DNA of 64,000 nt from Heterorhizobium halophytocola (GTDB lineage Bacteria > Pseudomonadota > Alphaproteobacteria > Rhizobiales > Rhizobiaceae), in the NCBI RefSeq assembly GCF_017873095.1, contig NZ_JAGGJU010000001.1, forward strand, positions 434,001 through 498,000, read 5' to 3'. Positions 35,470 through 44,756 of the stretch are shown here, piece by piece (the stretch's first letter is position 1; each line of letters opens with the position of its first letter). Both the position numbers and the translations under genes were made by a program. Under the pieces are notes generated by a model. That model saw nothing but the letters and a program-made list of their open reading frames with translations, was not told the origin of the DNA and did no database searches.

Positions 35470-36930
35470 ATGAGCACTTCCGGCGTCCGCGTCCGCATCG
35501 CACCCTCCCCCACCGGCGAACCGCATGTCGGCACCGCCTATATCGCGCTGTTCAACTATCTCTTTGCCAGGAAGCACGGTGGCGAATTCATCCTGCGCAT
35601 CGAGGATACCGATGCCAGCCGCTCGACGCTGGAATTCGAGCAGAAGGTGCTGGACGCGCTGAAATGGTGCGGGCTCGATTGGTCGGAAGGCCCGGATGTC
35701 GGCGGCCCCTACGGTCCCTATCGCCAGTCCGACCGCAAGGATCTTTACCAGCCTTACGCGCAGGACCTGCTCGACAAGGGCCATGCCTTCCGCTGCTTCT
35801 GCACGCCGGAACGCCTGGACCAGATGCGCGAGGCGCAGCGCGCCGCCGGCAAGGCACCGAAATATGACGGCCTCTGCCTGCATCTGAAGGCCGAGGAAGT
35901 GACCGCCAAGATGGAAGCGGGCGAGGCTTCCGTCGTGCGGATGAAGATCCCGACCGAAGGCTCCTGCGATTTCGTCGACGGCGTCTATGGCGAGGTGTCC
36001 ATCCCGTGGGACAGTGTCGACATGCAGGTGCTGATCAAGGGCGACGGCATGCCGACCTATCACATGGCGAACGTCATCGACGACCATGCGATGAAGATCA
36101 CCCATGTCGCGCGCGGCGAGGAATGGCTGGCCTCGGTGCCGAAGCACATCCTGCTCTATCGTTATTTCGGCTGGGACGAGCCGACCTTCATGCATCTGTC
36201 GCTGATGCGCAATGCCGACAAGTCGAAGCTGTCGAAGCGCAAGAACCCGACCTCGATCTCCTATTACTCCGCCCTCGGCTACCTGCCGGAAGCGCTGATG
36301 AACTTCCTCGGCCTGTTCTTCATGCAGATCGGCGAAGGCGAGGAACTGCTTTCCATGGACGAACTGGCGGCCCAGTTCGATCCGGAGAACCTCTCCAAGG
36401 CCGGCGCCATCTTCGACATCCAGAAGCTCGACTGGCTGAACGGACGCTGGTTGCGCGAAAAGCTCTCGGAAGAAGAGTTCATTTCCCGCACGCTCCATTG
36501 GGCCATGGAAAACGAGCGCCTGAAGGCGGGACTGAAGCTGTCGCAGTCGCGCATTTCCAAGCTCGGCGAGATCCCCAACCTTGCCGGCTTCCTGCTGCAG
36601 TCCGACATCGAGCCGAAGCCGGAAGCCTTTGCCGCGCTGAAGAAGACCAGCCCGGAAGAAACGCTGGAAATCCTGCAGGCCGTGCAGCCGGCACTGGAAA
36701 AATTGGTCGAGTGGAACATCGAGACGATCGAGCAGTGCCTGCGCGAACTCTCCGAGACCATGGACAAGAAGCTGCGCATCGTCGTCGCCCCGCTCTTCGT
36801 CGCCATGTCCGGCACCTCGCGCTCGCTGCCGCTGTTCGACAGCATGGACATCCTCGGCCGCTCGGTCGTGCGCCAGCGCCTGAAGACCGCCGAAAAGGTG
36901 GTGGCCGGCATGGTGAGTGCTGCAAACTGA
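35470..36930 (+). CDS. gltX: Glutamyl-tRNA synthetase
   Basis: The 486-residue class I enzyme charges tRNA-Glu. The HIGH-like motif is PSPTGEPHVGTAYIA, and the KMSKS-like motif is KSKLSKRK (about 255-262). The Rossmann start with RIEDTD and the C-terminal anticodon domain follow. The length is typical of proteobacteria. Rhizobia often carry two GluRS forms, one of which may misacylate tRNA-Gln for the amidotransferase route; which one this is cannot be told here. A RIME-like element and lysS follow. Confidence 0.96.
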   Translation: MSTSGVRVRIAPSPTGEPHVGTAYIALFNYLFARKHGGEFILRIEDTDASRSTLEFEQKVLDALKWCGLDWSEGPDVGGPYGPYRQSDRKDLYQPYAQDLLDKGHAFRCFCTPERLDQMREAQRAAGKAPKYDGLCLHLKAEEVTAKMEAGEASVVRMKIPTEGSCDFVDGVYGEVSIPWDSVDMQVLIKGDGMPTYHMANVIDDHAMKITHVARGEEWLASVPKHILLYRYFGWDEPTFMHLSLMRNADKSKLSKRKNPTSISYYSALGYLPEALMNFLGLFFMQIGEGEELLSMDELAAQFDPENLSKAGAIFDIQKLDWLNGRWLREKLSEEEFISRTLHWAMENERLKAGLKLSQSRISKLGEIPNLAGFLLQSDIEPKPEAFAALKKTSPEETLEILQAVQPALEKLVEWNIETIEQCLRELSETMDKKLRIVVAPLFVAMSGTSRSLPLFDSMDILGRSVVRQRLKTAEKVVAGMVSAAN

Positions 36931-36967
36931 AAATCGATTGCCGCGGCTGACTGCGGCGCCTGAAATG

Positions 36968-37144
36968 CCCCCTCTGCCCTGCCGGGTATCTCCCCCTCAA
37001 GGGGGGAAGATCAGCAAGAGGCACCGATACCGCCCCCAGTGACGTTTTGAACGCTGGGCATTCGACTTCGAAGGCATGGCGAGAAAAGTGCTCCATCCGA
37101 CCTTCCCCCTTGAAGGGGAGATATCCGGCAGGACAAAAGGGGGT
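36968..37144. repeat. RIME-like element in the gltX-lysS gap
   Basis: The 177-base element starts CCCCCTCTG and ends with AAAAGGGGGT. It contains a left hairpin (TCTCCCCC and GGGGGGAAGA, imperfect) and a right one (CTTCCCCCTT and AAGGGGAG). It resembles the element at 26925 and ends 39 bases before lysS, so it is probably in that gene's leader. Confidence 0.75.
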
Positions 37145-37183
37145 GATCACAAACGAACACAGCCCGTCAAAGGCGAGACCGAT

Positions 37184-38677
37184 ATGACCGACAGCAAGAC
37201 CGAAACCGCCCTCTCCTCCGATCCGACCGAGGTTCGCCGCCAGAAGCTCGCCCAGCTGCGCGAGAAGATAGGCGAGGTCTATCCGGCCCATTTCCACCGC
37301 ACGATCACCAATGCGGAGCTTGCCGAGAAATACAAGGATCTCGCCGACGACACGGAGACGCAGGACGTCGTTACGGTTGCCGGTCGCGTCTTCTCTGCCC
37401 GCAATTCCGGCATGTTCATCGACCTGCGCGATGCATCGGGCAAGATCCAGGTGTTTTCCCACAAGGACACCACGCCGGAAGAGGCCCGCGACTTGCTGCC
37501 GATGATCGATCTCGGCGACATCATCGGTGTCACCGGTCTCGTGCGCCGCACCAAGCGTGGCGAGCTGACGGTCAATGCACAGCAGATCACCATGCTGACC
37601 AAGACCCTTCTGCCCATGCCGGAAAAGTGGAACGGCATCGCGGATGTCGAGATCCGCTATCGCAAGCGCCACCTCGACATTCTCAGCAACGAGGAATCCA
37701 AGCTGCGCTTCCAGCAGCGTTCGCAGATCGTCTCGGGCGTGCGTCGCTTCATGGAAGACGACGGCTTCATGGAAGTCGAGACGCCCATGCTGCATTCGGT
37801 CTATGGCGGCGCCTCGGCCGACCCGTTCAAGACCCACCACAACACGCTGAAGCAGGACATGTATCTGCGCATCGCTCCGGAACTGTTCCTGAAGCGCACG
37901 CTGGTCTCGGGCCTGACCGACAAGGTGTTCGAGGTCAACCGCAACTTCCGCAACGAGGGCGTGTCGACCCGGCACAATCCCGAGTTCACCATGATGGAAT
38001 GCTACTGGGCCTATGCCGACTACGAGGACATCATGGATCTCGTCGAACGGCTGTTCGAGAGCCTGGCGATGAAGATCCACGGTTCGGCCGAATTTACCTA
38101 TGGCGAGCACCAGATCTCCTTCAAGGGCCCGTTCAAGCGGGTGCCCATGCCCGACGCCGTCAAGGAAGCAACCGGCATCGACTTCCTCGCCATGAAGACC
38201 GACGAGGAAGCGCGCGCCGCCGCCAAGGCTGCCGGCTTCGAGGTCGAGAAGGACTGGACCTGGGGTGAGTGCCTCGCCTTCATCTTCGAGGAAAAGGTCG
38301 AGGGCACGCTGATCCAGCCGAGCCACGTCACGCATTTCCCCAAGGACATCTCGCCCTTTGCCAAGGAAGTGCCGGGCGAACCGCGCCTCGTCGAGCGCTT
38401 CGAGACCTATTGCAATGCCTGGGAACTGGGCAACGCCTTCTCCGAGCTCAACGATCCGGAAGAACAGCGCCGCCGCATGGTCGAACAGCTCGAGCAGGCC
38501 CATGCCCGCGGTGAGACTGAAAAGCAGCTCGACGACGAGTTCCTCGACGCCATCGACCAGGGCATGCCGCCGGCCGGTGGCCTCGGCATCGGCGTCGACC
38601 GGCTGATCATGCTTTTGACCAATGCACCGTCGATCCGCGACGTCATTCTCTTCCCGGCCCGTCGCGCCCGGGACTGA
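37184..38677 (+). CDS. lysS: Lysyl-tRNA synthetase, class II
   Basis: The 497-residue enzyme charges tRNA-Lys. An N-terminal OB-fold anticodon domain (about 60-150) precedes the catalytic core. Motif 2 is RNFRNEGVSTRHNPEFTMME, and motif 3 is GLGIGVDRLIMLL near the end. I use ATG 37184, with AGGCGAGA upstream; the frame open back to 37076 runs through the RIME-like element and is not coding. It follows gltX, separated by the element. Confidence 0.96.
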   Translation: MTDSKTETALSSDPTEVRRQKLAQLREKIGEVYPAHFHRTITNAELAEKYKDLADDTETQDVVTVAGRVFSARNSGMFIDLRDASGKIQVFSHKDTTPEEARDLLPMIDLGDIIGVTGLVRRTKRGELTVNAQQITMLTKTLLPMPEKWNGIADVEIRYRKRHLDILSNEESKLRFQQRSQIVSGVRRFMEDDGFMEVETPMLHSVYGGASADPFKTHHNTLKQDMYLRIAPELFLKRTLVSGLTDKVFEVNRNFRNEGVSTRHNPEFTMMECYWAYADYEDIMDLVERLFESLAMKIHGSAEFTYGEHQISFKGPFKRVPMPDAVKEATGIDFLAMKTDEEARAAAKAAGFEVEKDWTWGECLAFIFEEKVEGTLIQPSHVTHFPKDISPFAKEVPGEPRLVERFETYCNAWELGNAFSELNDPEEQRRRMVEQLEQAHARGETEKQLDDEFLDAIDQGMPPAGGLGIGVDRLIMLLTNAPSIRDVILFPARRARD

Positions 38678-38704
38678 CGTCCGGACGATCCACGGACATC
38701 GAAA

Positions 38705-38737
38705 AAGGGCTCCCCCGCCTGCGAGGGAGCCCTTATT
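38705..38737 (+). terminator. Intrinsic terminator of lysS
   Basis: Ten-base arms AAGGGCTCCC and GGGAGCCCTT with a 10-base loop are followed by ATT. It lies 28 bases past the lysS stop and also touches the 3' end of the pseudogene on the other strand. Confidence 0.8.
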
Positions 38738-39052
38738 CATTCGAAGGTCTGGACCACGTCATAAAGTCCGGGATGGACTTCGCCTTAGCGCGTATTGCCG
38801 TCGATCATGCCGGCGGCATCCAGCCTTTGAAACACGGCCTACGCCGCCGACAGGCTTTCGGTCTGGGCATAATTGACAACGCGCGTTCCATCCAGGCTGC
38901 GGTGCAGGCTGGCAGACAGCCAGCCCGGCGTCTTTCGCGCCACGCCAACGGCTTCCGCTCAGGTGGTCGATCAGCGCCTGCCGGCCGTATTCGGGTACGG
39001 TAAAGACATTGATCTGAGTGATGACCCCATTGCTGGCAAGGATAATCGGCAT
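38737..39052 (-). pseudogene. Antibiotic biosynthesis monooxygenase (ABM) family protein, degraded
   Basis: The minus-strand frame opens with MPIILASNGVITQINVFTVP at ATG 39052, behind GAGGAGAA. After about 32 codons a one-base change shifts the frame. The second frame reads EAVGVARKTPGWLSASLHRS, then DGTRVVNYAQTESLSAA, and meets TAG (38839-38841) in place of a Gln codon and TAA (38785-38787) in place of a Tyr codon before GLYDVVQTFE and TGA (38737-38739). This is a recent pseudogene of an ABM-type small enzyme. The frame of the 3' half agrees with the family pattern as I recall it. Function is lost. Confidence 0.8.
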
Positions 39053-39276
39053 TGCGTTCTCCTCGGGCGAGACGCGCAGGCCGATGGCGGACATTGCCGG
39101 TAAAACGCTCTCGCCAAGCCGCCGACACGTGCGCCGGTTGCTTGTCGCGGGTTCGCCATGAACGAGACGGAACTCCCCTGAGGGGAAGCAAGTGGGATTA
39201 CCGATACCGCTTCTGATCCTTTTCGACCGGCCGAGTATTTGGCGACGCCCGACGCCCCGCAAGCTATCTGCGCGGA

Positions 39277-40587
39277 TCAGTGCCCGGCGTCGGCATGTTC
39301 GTCCGGCTTGGCCGGAGCCGGCAGACCGTCGCTGTCTTCGGCCGGCACATCGGCATGGGTCTCGGCTTTCGCCTTGACCGGCTTCGACTTGAACTTGGCC
39401 AGCCAGTCGGCACCGGCGGCATCGGCGTCCGCGGCATCCTGGTTGAGTTCGGCGGTCGTCTCCGGAACGACCTCGGCTGCCGGCGCGTCGGCGCCCTTCT
39501 GGGCACCCGCCATCACCATGGATTTGATCTTGGAGAACCAGCCCTCCCCGTCGGAAGCCGGCCCGGCGGCGGGCTCCTCCTGTACCGGCTCGGCTGAAAC
39601 CTCCGCCTTGGCCACCACCTCTTCGGCATGCCCGCCGGCATCGGTGGGCGCTGCGCCATCAGCAGCAGCCTCGACCGGATGGGCGGCCTTCGCATGATCG
39701 TTGGCCCCTGCCGTTTCGGCGTGACCGGCATCGCCGGCCGCAGGCGCGTCACCGCCGAGCCCGACCATGCCGAGCGCGGCCGACATCCAGCCGCCGTCCT
39801 TCTTCGCATCGCCATTCGCCGCCTCGCCATTCGCCGCATCACCGTGATCCGCCGCTGCGACCGGCACGGCCTCCCCGTCCGGCGCGGCATGCCCCTCGGG
39901 TGCTGCATGGCCCTCTTCGGCTGCCGCACCATGACCGCCGGCATCCTCGCCATGGGCGTTTTCCGCCGCCGGCTTGTCGTGACCGGCCGGCGCATGCGGA
40001 TCGGCGGCTGCGCTCTCGGCCTTCGGGTTCAGGCAATCGGTGCTGTCGTCGAGCTTGGCAAACAGCGCCTTGATGTCCTTTTCCGGCATGTCGATCTTCT
40101 GGCCGTAGAATTGCCCGCCAACGCTTGCAGGCGCATCGACATAGCGCGCGGTGAAGACCTCGCTCTGCTTTTCCGGCACCTTGGCGGGATCGGGCACATA
40201 GAGCACATCGGCGCCGATCGCCCGGCCACGCATCGCGGCGCGGTCCGTCGGGCCATCGGCCGCCAGCACCACGACCTGCACCAGATCCGGCTTTTCCGCC
40301 GCATAGACCGTCTGGGCAACTCTCAACGCGGTCTTGACCCGCGTCTCGCCATCACTCGAACCGGTGGTGATATATTTGCGGACCCAGTGACGGTCCTTCT
40401 TGCGGATCTCGACCGACTGCACTTCCGTGCAGGCGAGACCGTTCAGTTCTTCGTAGGAGGGGCCGAGCAGCGCATCGGCGCCGATATAGACGGCGGCAGC
40501 CCCGGTGCCGCCGCACAGCACCAGAAATCCGCCCATGATCAGCAGAAGCTTGCGGGAAACACGCAATTTGCCCAACAACGCCTTCAT
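39277..40587 (-). CDS. Membrane-anchored protein with a His/Ala/Glu-rich tail
   Basis: I use ATG 40587 (436 residues); a TTG seven codons earlier is possible. Residues about 10-35 form a membrane anchor. Residues 45-185 are a folded domain with several Cys and Lys/Arg-rich strands that I cannot assign. Residues 190-425 are low complexity: Ala, Gly, Glu, Asp and Pro with many His, in repeats such as GHAAPEGHAAPDG. DNA repeats of 15 bases lie near 39806-39835. The tail ends in DGLPAPAKPDEHADAGH. The protein may bind metal through its histidines, or act as a spacer. It is followed on the other side by a DMT exporter gene. Confidence 0.75.
   Translation of the reverse strand: MKALLGKLRVSRKLLLIMGGFLVLCGGTGAAAVYIGADALLGPSYEELNGLACTEVQSVEIRKKDRHWVRKYITTGSSDGETRVKTALRVAQTVYAAEKPDLVQVVVLAADGPTDRAAMRGRAIGADVLYVPDPAKVPEKQSEVFTARYVDAPASVGGQFYGQKIDMPEKDIKALFAKLDDSTDCLNPKAESAAADPHAPAGHDKPAAENAHGEDAGGHGAAAEEGHAAPEGHAAPDGEAVPVAAADHGDAANGEAANGDAKKDGGWMSAALGMVGLGGDAPAAGDAGHAETAGANDHAKAAHPVEAAADGAAPTDAGGHAEEVVAKAEVSAEPVQEEPAAGPASDGEGWFSKIKSMVMAGAQKGADAPAAEVVPETTAELNQDAADADAAGADWLAKFKSKPVKAKAETHADVPAEDSDGLPAPAKPDEHADAGH
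39806..39835. repeat. 15-base tandem repeat within the tail-coding region
   Basis: Two copies close to GCATCGCCATTCGCC follow each other, with a third degenerate copy after them. They encode part of the Ala/Asn/Gly/Glu repeat and may expand or contract by slippage. Confidence 0.6.
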
Positions 40588-40688
40588 ACCGTCTACCCCG
40601 CCACTCAATACTCGATACGTGCGATAATGAGCATCGTATACATAAGTGGCATTGAAGAAGGCTTAACCGCTGTCTCCGCGGCAATGCC

Positions 40689-41600
40689 TCAATGCGGGAC
40701 GGACGGTGTGGCGGCAACCCCGCCACGGCGGCGCTCCCGTCGCGCCACCACCTGTTCGCGCCAGACGGTGAACAGGCCGGCACCGACGACAATCACCGCG
40801 CCGACGATCATGTTCATCTTCAGGCTTTCGCCGAAGATCATCACCGCAAGGCTGGTGGCGAATACCAGCTGCCAATAGGTGATCGGCTGCAGCATCACGG
40901 CGCTGGCATTGTCATAGGCGCGGATCAGCGACAGATGGCCGATAATGCCGGTGCAGCAGAGCGCTCCCATCCACCCCCAGTCCTTCATTGCGATCGGCTC
41001 GAGCGTGAAGGGGGCTGCGAGGTTGAAGCCGACAAAGCCGACAAGGCACATGTAGAAGAAGCTCGTCACCGGCGGGTCATCGCGGCTGACGAGCCGGGTC
41101 AGGATGGCGTAGAACGCGCCGGCCAGCGCGCAGCCGAGCGGCAGCACCACATAGACATTGAAGCCGTCCGCGCGCGGCGACAGGATGATCAACACGCCGA
41201 CCAGACCGACCAGGATGGCCGTCCAGCGGCGCCAGCCGACCTTTTCCCCGAGCAAGGGCACCGACAGCAGCGCCACCAGGATAGGCCCGGCGGCAAACAC
41301 CGCCTGCGATTGCGCAAGCCCGACATAGTGGAAAGCCGAGATCGATACGGTGATCTGGGTAGCGAGCAGCACACCGCGCATCACCTGCAGGACCGGCCGC
41401 CTGGTGCGCACGGTCTGGCGGATGCCGCCGGGCGCCCGGCGTGCCAGATAAAGCGCAAAGGCGATAAAGGCCCAATAGCGGAAAAAGGCGACGACGAAGG
41501 GGGAATAGCTGTCGCCGAGATGCTTGGAGATCGCATCCTGCATCGAGAAAGTCGTATAGGCGATAAAGGCGAACAGATAGCCGAGCGGCGTCGATTTCAT
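40689..41600 (-). CDS. DMT superfamily transporter (EamA type)
   Basis: The 303-residue protein has ten hydrophobic segments arranged as two EamA repeats, with the junction near QITVSISAFHYVGLAQSQAV and the second repeat from about 165. The family exports amino acids, nucleosides or other metabolites; RhaT- or YdcZ-type functions differ. No substrate can be named. It ends before a 100-base gap to the His-rich protein gene. The C-terminal basic tail (ARRERRRGG) follows the positive-inside rule. Confidence 0.9.
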   Translation of the reverse strand: MKSTPLGYLFAFIAYTTFSMQDAISKHLGDSYSPFVVAFFRYWAFIAFALYLARRAPGGIRQTVRTRRPVLQVMRGVLLATQITVSISAFHYVGLAQSQAVFAAGPILVALLSVPLLGEKVGWRRWTAILVGLVGVLIILSPRADGFNVYVVLPLGCALAGAFYAILTRLVSRDDPPVTSFFYMCLVGFVGFNLAAPFTLEPIAMKDWGWMGALCCTGIIGHLSLIRAYDNASAVMLQPITYWQLVFATSLAVMIFGESLKMNMIVGAVIVVGAGLFTVWREQVVARRERRRGGVAATPSVPH

Positions 41601-41692
41601 GGGATGGACAATGCGATTGGGGCTGGGAGGACCTTCAGACTACTATACGCTCACCGCCATTTGCCAAGGCCTTTCTTCGGCCCAGCGGTTCG

Positions 41693-43675
41693 CTATGCGC
41701 GCGATGTCGCCTGGTTACGATGCTTTTCGCGACGATGGCCGCCCCGCTTTTGCCCGGCAAAGAACGCCTCGTCATGCGCCATCATCGCGGCTGCATGGGC
41801 AAGCTGGGCTTCCAGCCCGCGATCGACCGGGCCGATCCGGCGGCTGGCCCGCAACAGCGCCAGCCGGACCCGCTCCGGCTCCCGGCGCAACCGCTTCAGC
41901 CGTTCCAGCGACGCAAGGGCCGCCCGCGATGCGGCCGGCGGCAGGCGTCCCTGGCGAAGGGCGCTCTGCAACGCCGCGATCGCCTCGCCGAGCGAGAGCG
42001 CCGTCAGGCCACCATCGTCGGCTCGTAGCACGGCACTGTTTGCCCTTTCGGCATAGCGCACCATCCGCAACAGCCGGTGATGCAGGCGCGCGCGCCACAC
42101 AGGGGCTTGCTCCGGCGCAGGTCCGGCTCGCGCCATCTGTTCCAGTTCGCCGGCCACGAGGCCCACCAGATGCTGCAACCGCTGACGCGGGGTCAGGGGA
42201 AAAATCACCGTGTAGGCGACAAGGCCGACGGCCGGCGCCAGCACGATCGCCACCACATTGGGCAGCCAGTCGGCCAGCCCGTCCGTCAACGGATAATGTG
42301 GCTTCAGCAGCAGAAGCGAGACCATGGCATAGTCGAAGGCGTTCAGATGGGTGCGGCGATGGCCGAACAGCACGGCGCTGAACAGGATGAAGGGGACGAT
42401 CAGCAACAGCACCTGCACTTCGCTGCCGGCGATCGGCCAGACGAGAAAGCGGCAGGTAAGCGCCCCGAGCGCACCATAGAACTGCCCGAGCATCACATAG
42501 CGCATCAGGATTGCGGGCGTGTCGAAGGTTGAGAAGATCGTCACCATGATCGACAGGCCAAGCATCAGGAAGGCAATTGGCTGGTAGCCTGTCACCACCC
42601 AAACCAGTCCCACCGCAAACAGGCTGAGAAAAGCGCGCAACGCGCTCTGCCGGGCGCCCACCACATCGCGGTGCAGGATCGGCGTGCTGACCGAAAGGCG
42701 GTCCTCGGCAGGGCCGCGCGGCATGCCGCGATAGGCCCGCAGGGCAGCCAGCAATCTGGCAAGCGGCCGGTACAAGTCGGATACCGGCCCGATGCGGGAA
42801 AGCGCCACTTCCAGTCTGTCGAGCGTATCGGGCGAAGACGCCCCGCCCCCGAGACCCTCGGCAACCGCCTTCAGGTCGGCGGCAGTGACACCGGGCTGCG
42901 GGCGGGTCTGCCGCCGGGCAAGGTCGAGCAGGTCGATCTGCGCCCAGAGGATCATGCGCATAGCCTGCGTCCTGCGGCGCCTTCGCAGCGAGCCTGCGGC
43001 ATGCGGGTCGAGCAGTTCGTCGATCGCTGCCATCTCCGCCAGTGCGCGGCGCTCTGGCTCCGTCAGCGCGTCCGGCCCACCCCTGTCGAGACGCTGGGCC
43101 AGCGCCGACAGAACCGCGCCGGTTGCCCGGCGCATGCGTCCCACGATCGGCTCCTCGGCCGAAACAGGTGTGGTGAGCCAGCCGATCAGCACCGCAACCG
43201 CAACACCTGTCAGAATGGTGAGCGCCCGGTCGGCACCGAGCACCAGCAAGTGGTCCGGATGGCCGAAGTCGAGCAGAGACACCATGGAGGCGGAGTAGCC
43301 GGCAAGCATCGCTGCATAGGCACTGAGGCCGCGCAACAGATTGCCGCTGGCCACGCAGACAGCCATCCACAGCGCCAATCCGGCGACGAGCGGCATGGGC
43401 GCGCCATCGGCCAGCACCACGAGCCCAATACCGGCCGCAACCCCGATCAGCGTCCCAAGCGCACGGAACAGGCCTTTCTCCAGCAATTGGCCACGGGTCG
43501 GCTGCGAGGCCGCCCAGACCGTCATCGCCGCCCATTGCGGATGGTCGAGCCCCAGCAGCCAGGCAACCAGAAGCGCAATCGAGGCGGCAAGTGCCGTGCG
43601 CAATGCGAACCGAAGCCGCGGCACGTCGAAGCCAAGACGGCCAAGGACCGTGACCGGTAGGGCCGATCCGTGCAT
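41693..43675 (-). CDS. FUSC family protein (aromatic acid/efflux type)
   Basis: The 660-residue protein starts at ATG 43675, overlapping the MarR stop by one base. It has two sets of six membrane segments with cytoplasmic regions between them. The conserved N-terminal stretch reads HPQWAAMTVWAASQPTRG, and a second such repeat is near SIMVTIFSTFDTPAI. FUSC proteins, such as AaeB, export aromatic carboxylic acids or related compounds. The MarR partner suggests induction by an aromatic ligand. Substrate unknown. Confidence 0.88.
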   Translation of the reverse strand: MHGSALPVTVLGRLGFDVPRLRFALRTALAASIALLVAWLLGLDHPQWAAMTVWAASQPTRGQLLEKGLFRALGTLIGVAAGIGLVVLADGAPMPLVAGLALWMAVCVASGNLLRGLSAYAAMLAGYSASMVSLLDFGHPDHLLVLGADRALTILTGVAVAVLIGWLTTPVSAEEPIVGRMRRATGAVLSALAQRLDRGGPDALTEPERRALAEMAAIDELLDPHAAGSLRRRRRTQAMRMILWAQIDLLDLARRQTRPQPGVTAADLKAVAEGLGGGASSPDTLDRLEVALSRIGPVSDLYRPLARLLAALRAYRGMPRGPAEDRLSVSTPILHRDVVGARQSALRAFLSLFAVGLVWVVTGYQPIAFLMLGLSIMVTIFSTFDTPAILMRYVMLGQFYGALGALTCRFLVWPIAGSEVQVLLLIVPFILFSAVLFGHRRTHLNAFDYAMVSLLLLKPHYPLTDGLADWLPNVVAIVLAPAVGLVAYTVIFPLTPRQRLQHLVGLVAGELEQMARAGPAPEQAPVWRARLHHRLLRMVRYAERANSAVLRADDGGLTALSLGEAIAALQSALRQGRLPPAASRAALASLERLKRLRREPERVRLALLRASRRIGPVDRGLEAQLAHAAAMMAHDEAFFAGQKRGGHRREKHRNQATSRA

Positions 43676-44133
43676 CAGTCTACGGCCTTCGTCTTGTGGT
43701 CGTCGGCGGCGATGCGGGCCTCGATCTTTGCGAACCACCCCGAGAGCTCGTCCAGCGCGCGCTCATCGAGATCCTGCAGAAGCCTTTCCTCGATGGGGCC
43801 GAGAATGGCGTCGATCTCGGCCACGCGGGCGCGGCCGAGATCGGTCAGCTGGATCTGCTTGGCCCGCCGGTCGGCGGGGTCCGTCTGGCGACGTACCAGT
43901 GCCTGCCGCTCGAGAATGTCGAGAAGCCGGACGAGACTGGATGCGTCCAGCCCCGCACGCAGCGCCAGATCCTTCTGGTGTAGCCAGCCGCCGGCCCGCG
44001 ACAGATGGGTGAGCGGCGCCCAGGTGGCGTCCGTCAGCCCGGCTTCGACAAGGTGCCTGTCGAGCAGCTGGCGCCAGTGACGCGCCAGTCCGACCAGGCG
44101 GGCTCCGAATTGAAATCGCAAATTAGAGTGCAT
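43675..44133 (-). CDS. MarR family transcriptional regulator
   Basis: The 152-residue protein has the winged helix (about 35-100), with ATWAPLTHLSRAGGWLHQKDL, the recognition helix SSLVRLLDILERQALV and the wing RQTDPADRRAKQIQLT. Its TGA overlaps the FUSC ATG by one base. The upstream region is notably A+T-rich and holds a TGAATTA/TAATTCA dyad (44143-44175). It probably represses the operon and responds to an aromatic compound. Confidence 0.92.
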   Translation of the reverse strand: MHSNLRFQFGARLVGLARHWRQLLDRHLVEAGLTDATWAPLTHLSRAGGWLHQKDLALRAGLDASSLVRLLDILERQALVRRQTDPADRRAKQIQLTDLGRARVAEIDAILGPIEERLLQDLDERALDELSGWFAKIEARIAADDHKTKAVD

Positions 44134-44142
44134 GTTTCTCTT

Positions 44143-44175
44143 TGAATTAAAATTATTTGGATAGCAAGTAATTCA
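44143..44175. promoter_or_regulatory. A+T-rich MarR operator candidate
   Basis: TGAATTA and TAATTCA are separated by 19 bases inside a 50-base A+T-rich stretch before the marR gene. It could hold the promoter and one or two MarR sites. The spacing is wider than a usual MarR dyad, so the call is tentative. Confidence 0.4.
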
Positions 44176-44270
44176 TATCGAAAATGGTTCGGCATTTACC
44201 CTGCCCGCGAATAGAGGGTGGAGCGACCCGCATCTTCCGCTATGCTCGCACCATGATCAAGGAGACAGTC

Positions 44271-44654
44271 ATGCGATCGTTCGCGACCCTTATTTCGATG
44301 GCACTGCTGGCCATCGGCATGACGCAGACGGCCATGGCGGCAAGCCGCGATCCGCTCGTCATTCCCGCGCCGGATCTCGACGGCGGGCCGATCGAGGACG
44401 ACGCGGCGATGTGGCATATTCTCGGCCTGCCGCCCGGCCGCACGCTCAACATGCGCTCCGGCCCCGGTTCACGCTTCCGCGTCATCGCCCTTCTGCCCGA
44501 TGCGACCCCGGTCGAGCATCTGGGCTGCCAGGAACGGCTTGGCGAATTCTGGTGCCGTGTCGCCACGCTCGGCGCCCCGCGCATCTCCGGCTGGGTCAAC
44601 GGCCGCTACGTCTCCGACGACTTCGTCCCGCCGCGCCAGTCACGGCGCCCCTGA
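44271..44654 (+). CDS. SH3 domain-containing exported protein
   Basis: The 127-residue protein (ATG 44271, with AAGGAGA upstream) has a signal peptide ending near TAMAA and then a bacterial SH3 domain starting LNMRSGPGSRFRVIALLPDA. The NxRSGPG motif is diagnostic. A C-pair (CQERLGEFWCRV) lies in the domain. SH3b domains bind cell-wall peptides or other surface ligands. It is divergent from the MarR operon and stands alone. Confidence 0.85.
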   Translation: MRSFATLISMALLAIGMTQTAMAASRDPLVIPAPDLDGGPIEDDAAMWHILGLPPGRTLNMRSGPGSRFRVIALLPDATPVEHLGCQERLGEFWCRVATLGAPRISGWVNGRYVSDDFVPPRQSRRP

Positions 44655-44756
44655 CGCGATCCACGCCCCTCGTCTGCGCTTGACCCGATCCGCCCGGACG
44701 CCATCTGCTCTTGCGGCAGCGCTCATTACCCGGCCGCATCCACAAAGGAGACGATC

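Noticed and set aside
36479..38740. 753-codon minus-strand frame opposite lysS and gltX.
   Set aside because: It mirrors two certain tRNA synthetase genes and has low-complexity His/Arg/Gly sequence typical of shadows.
39806..39835. Short direct repeats considered as CRISPR.
   Set aside because: The repeats are 15 bases, adjacent without spacers, and lie in frame within a coding tail.
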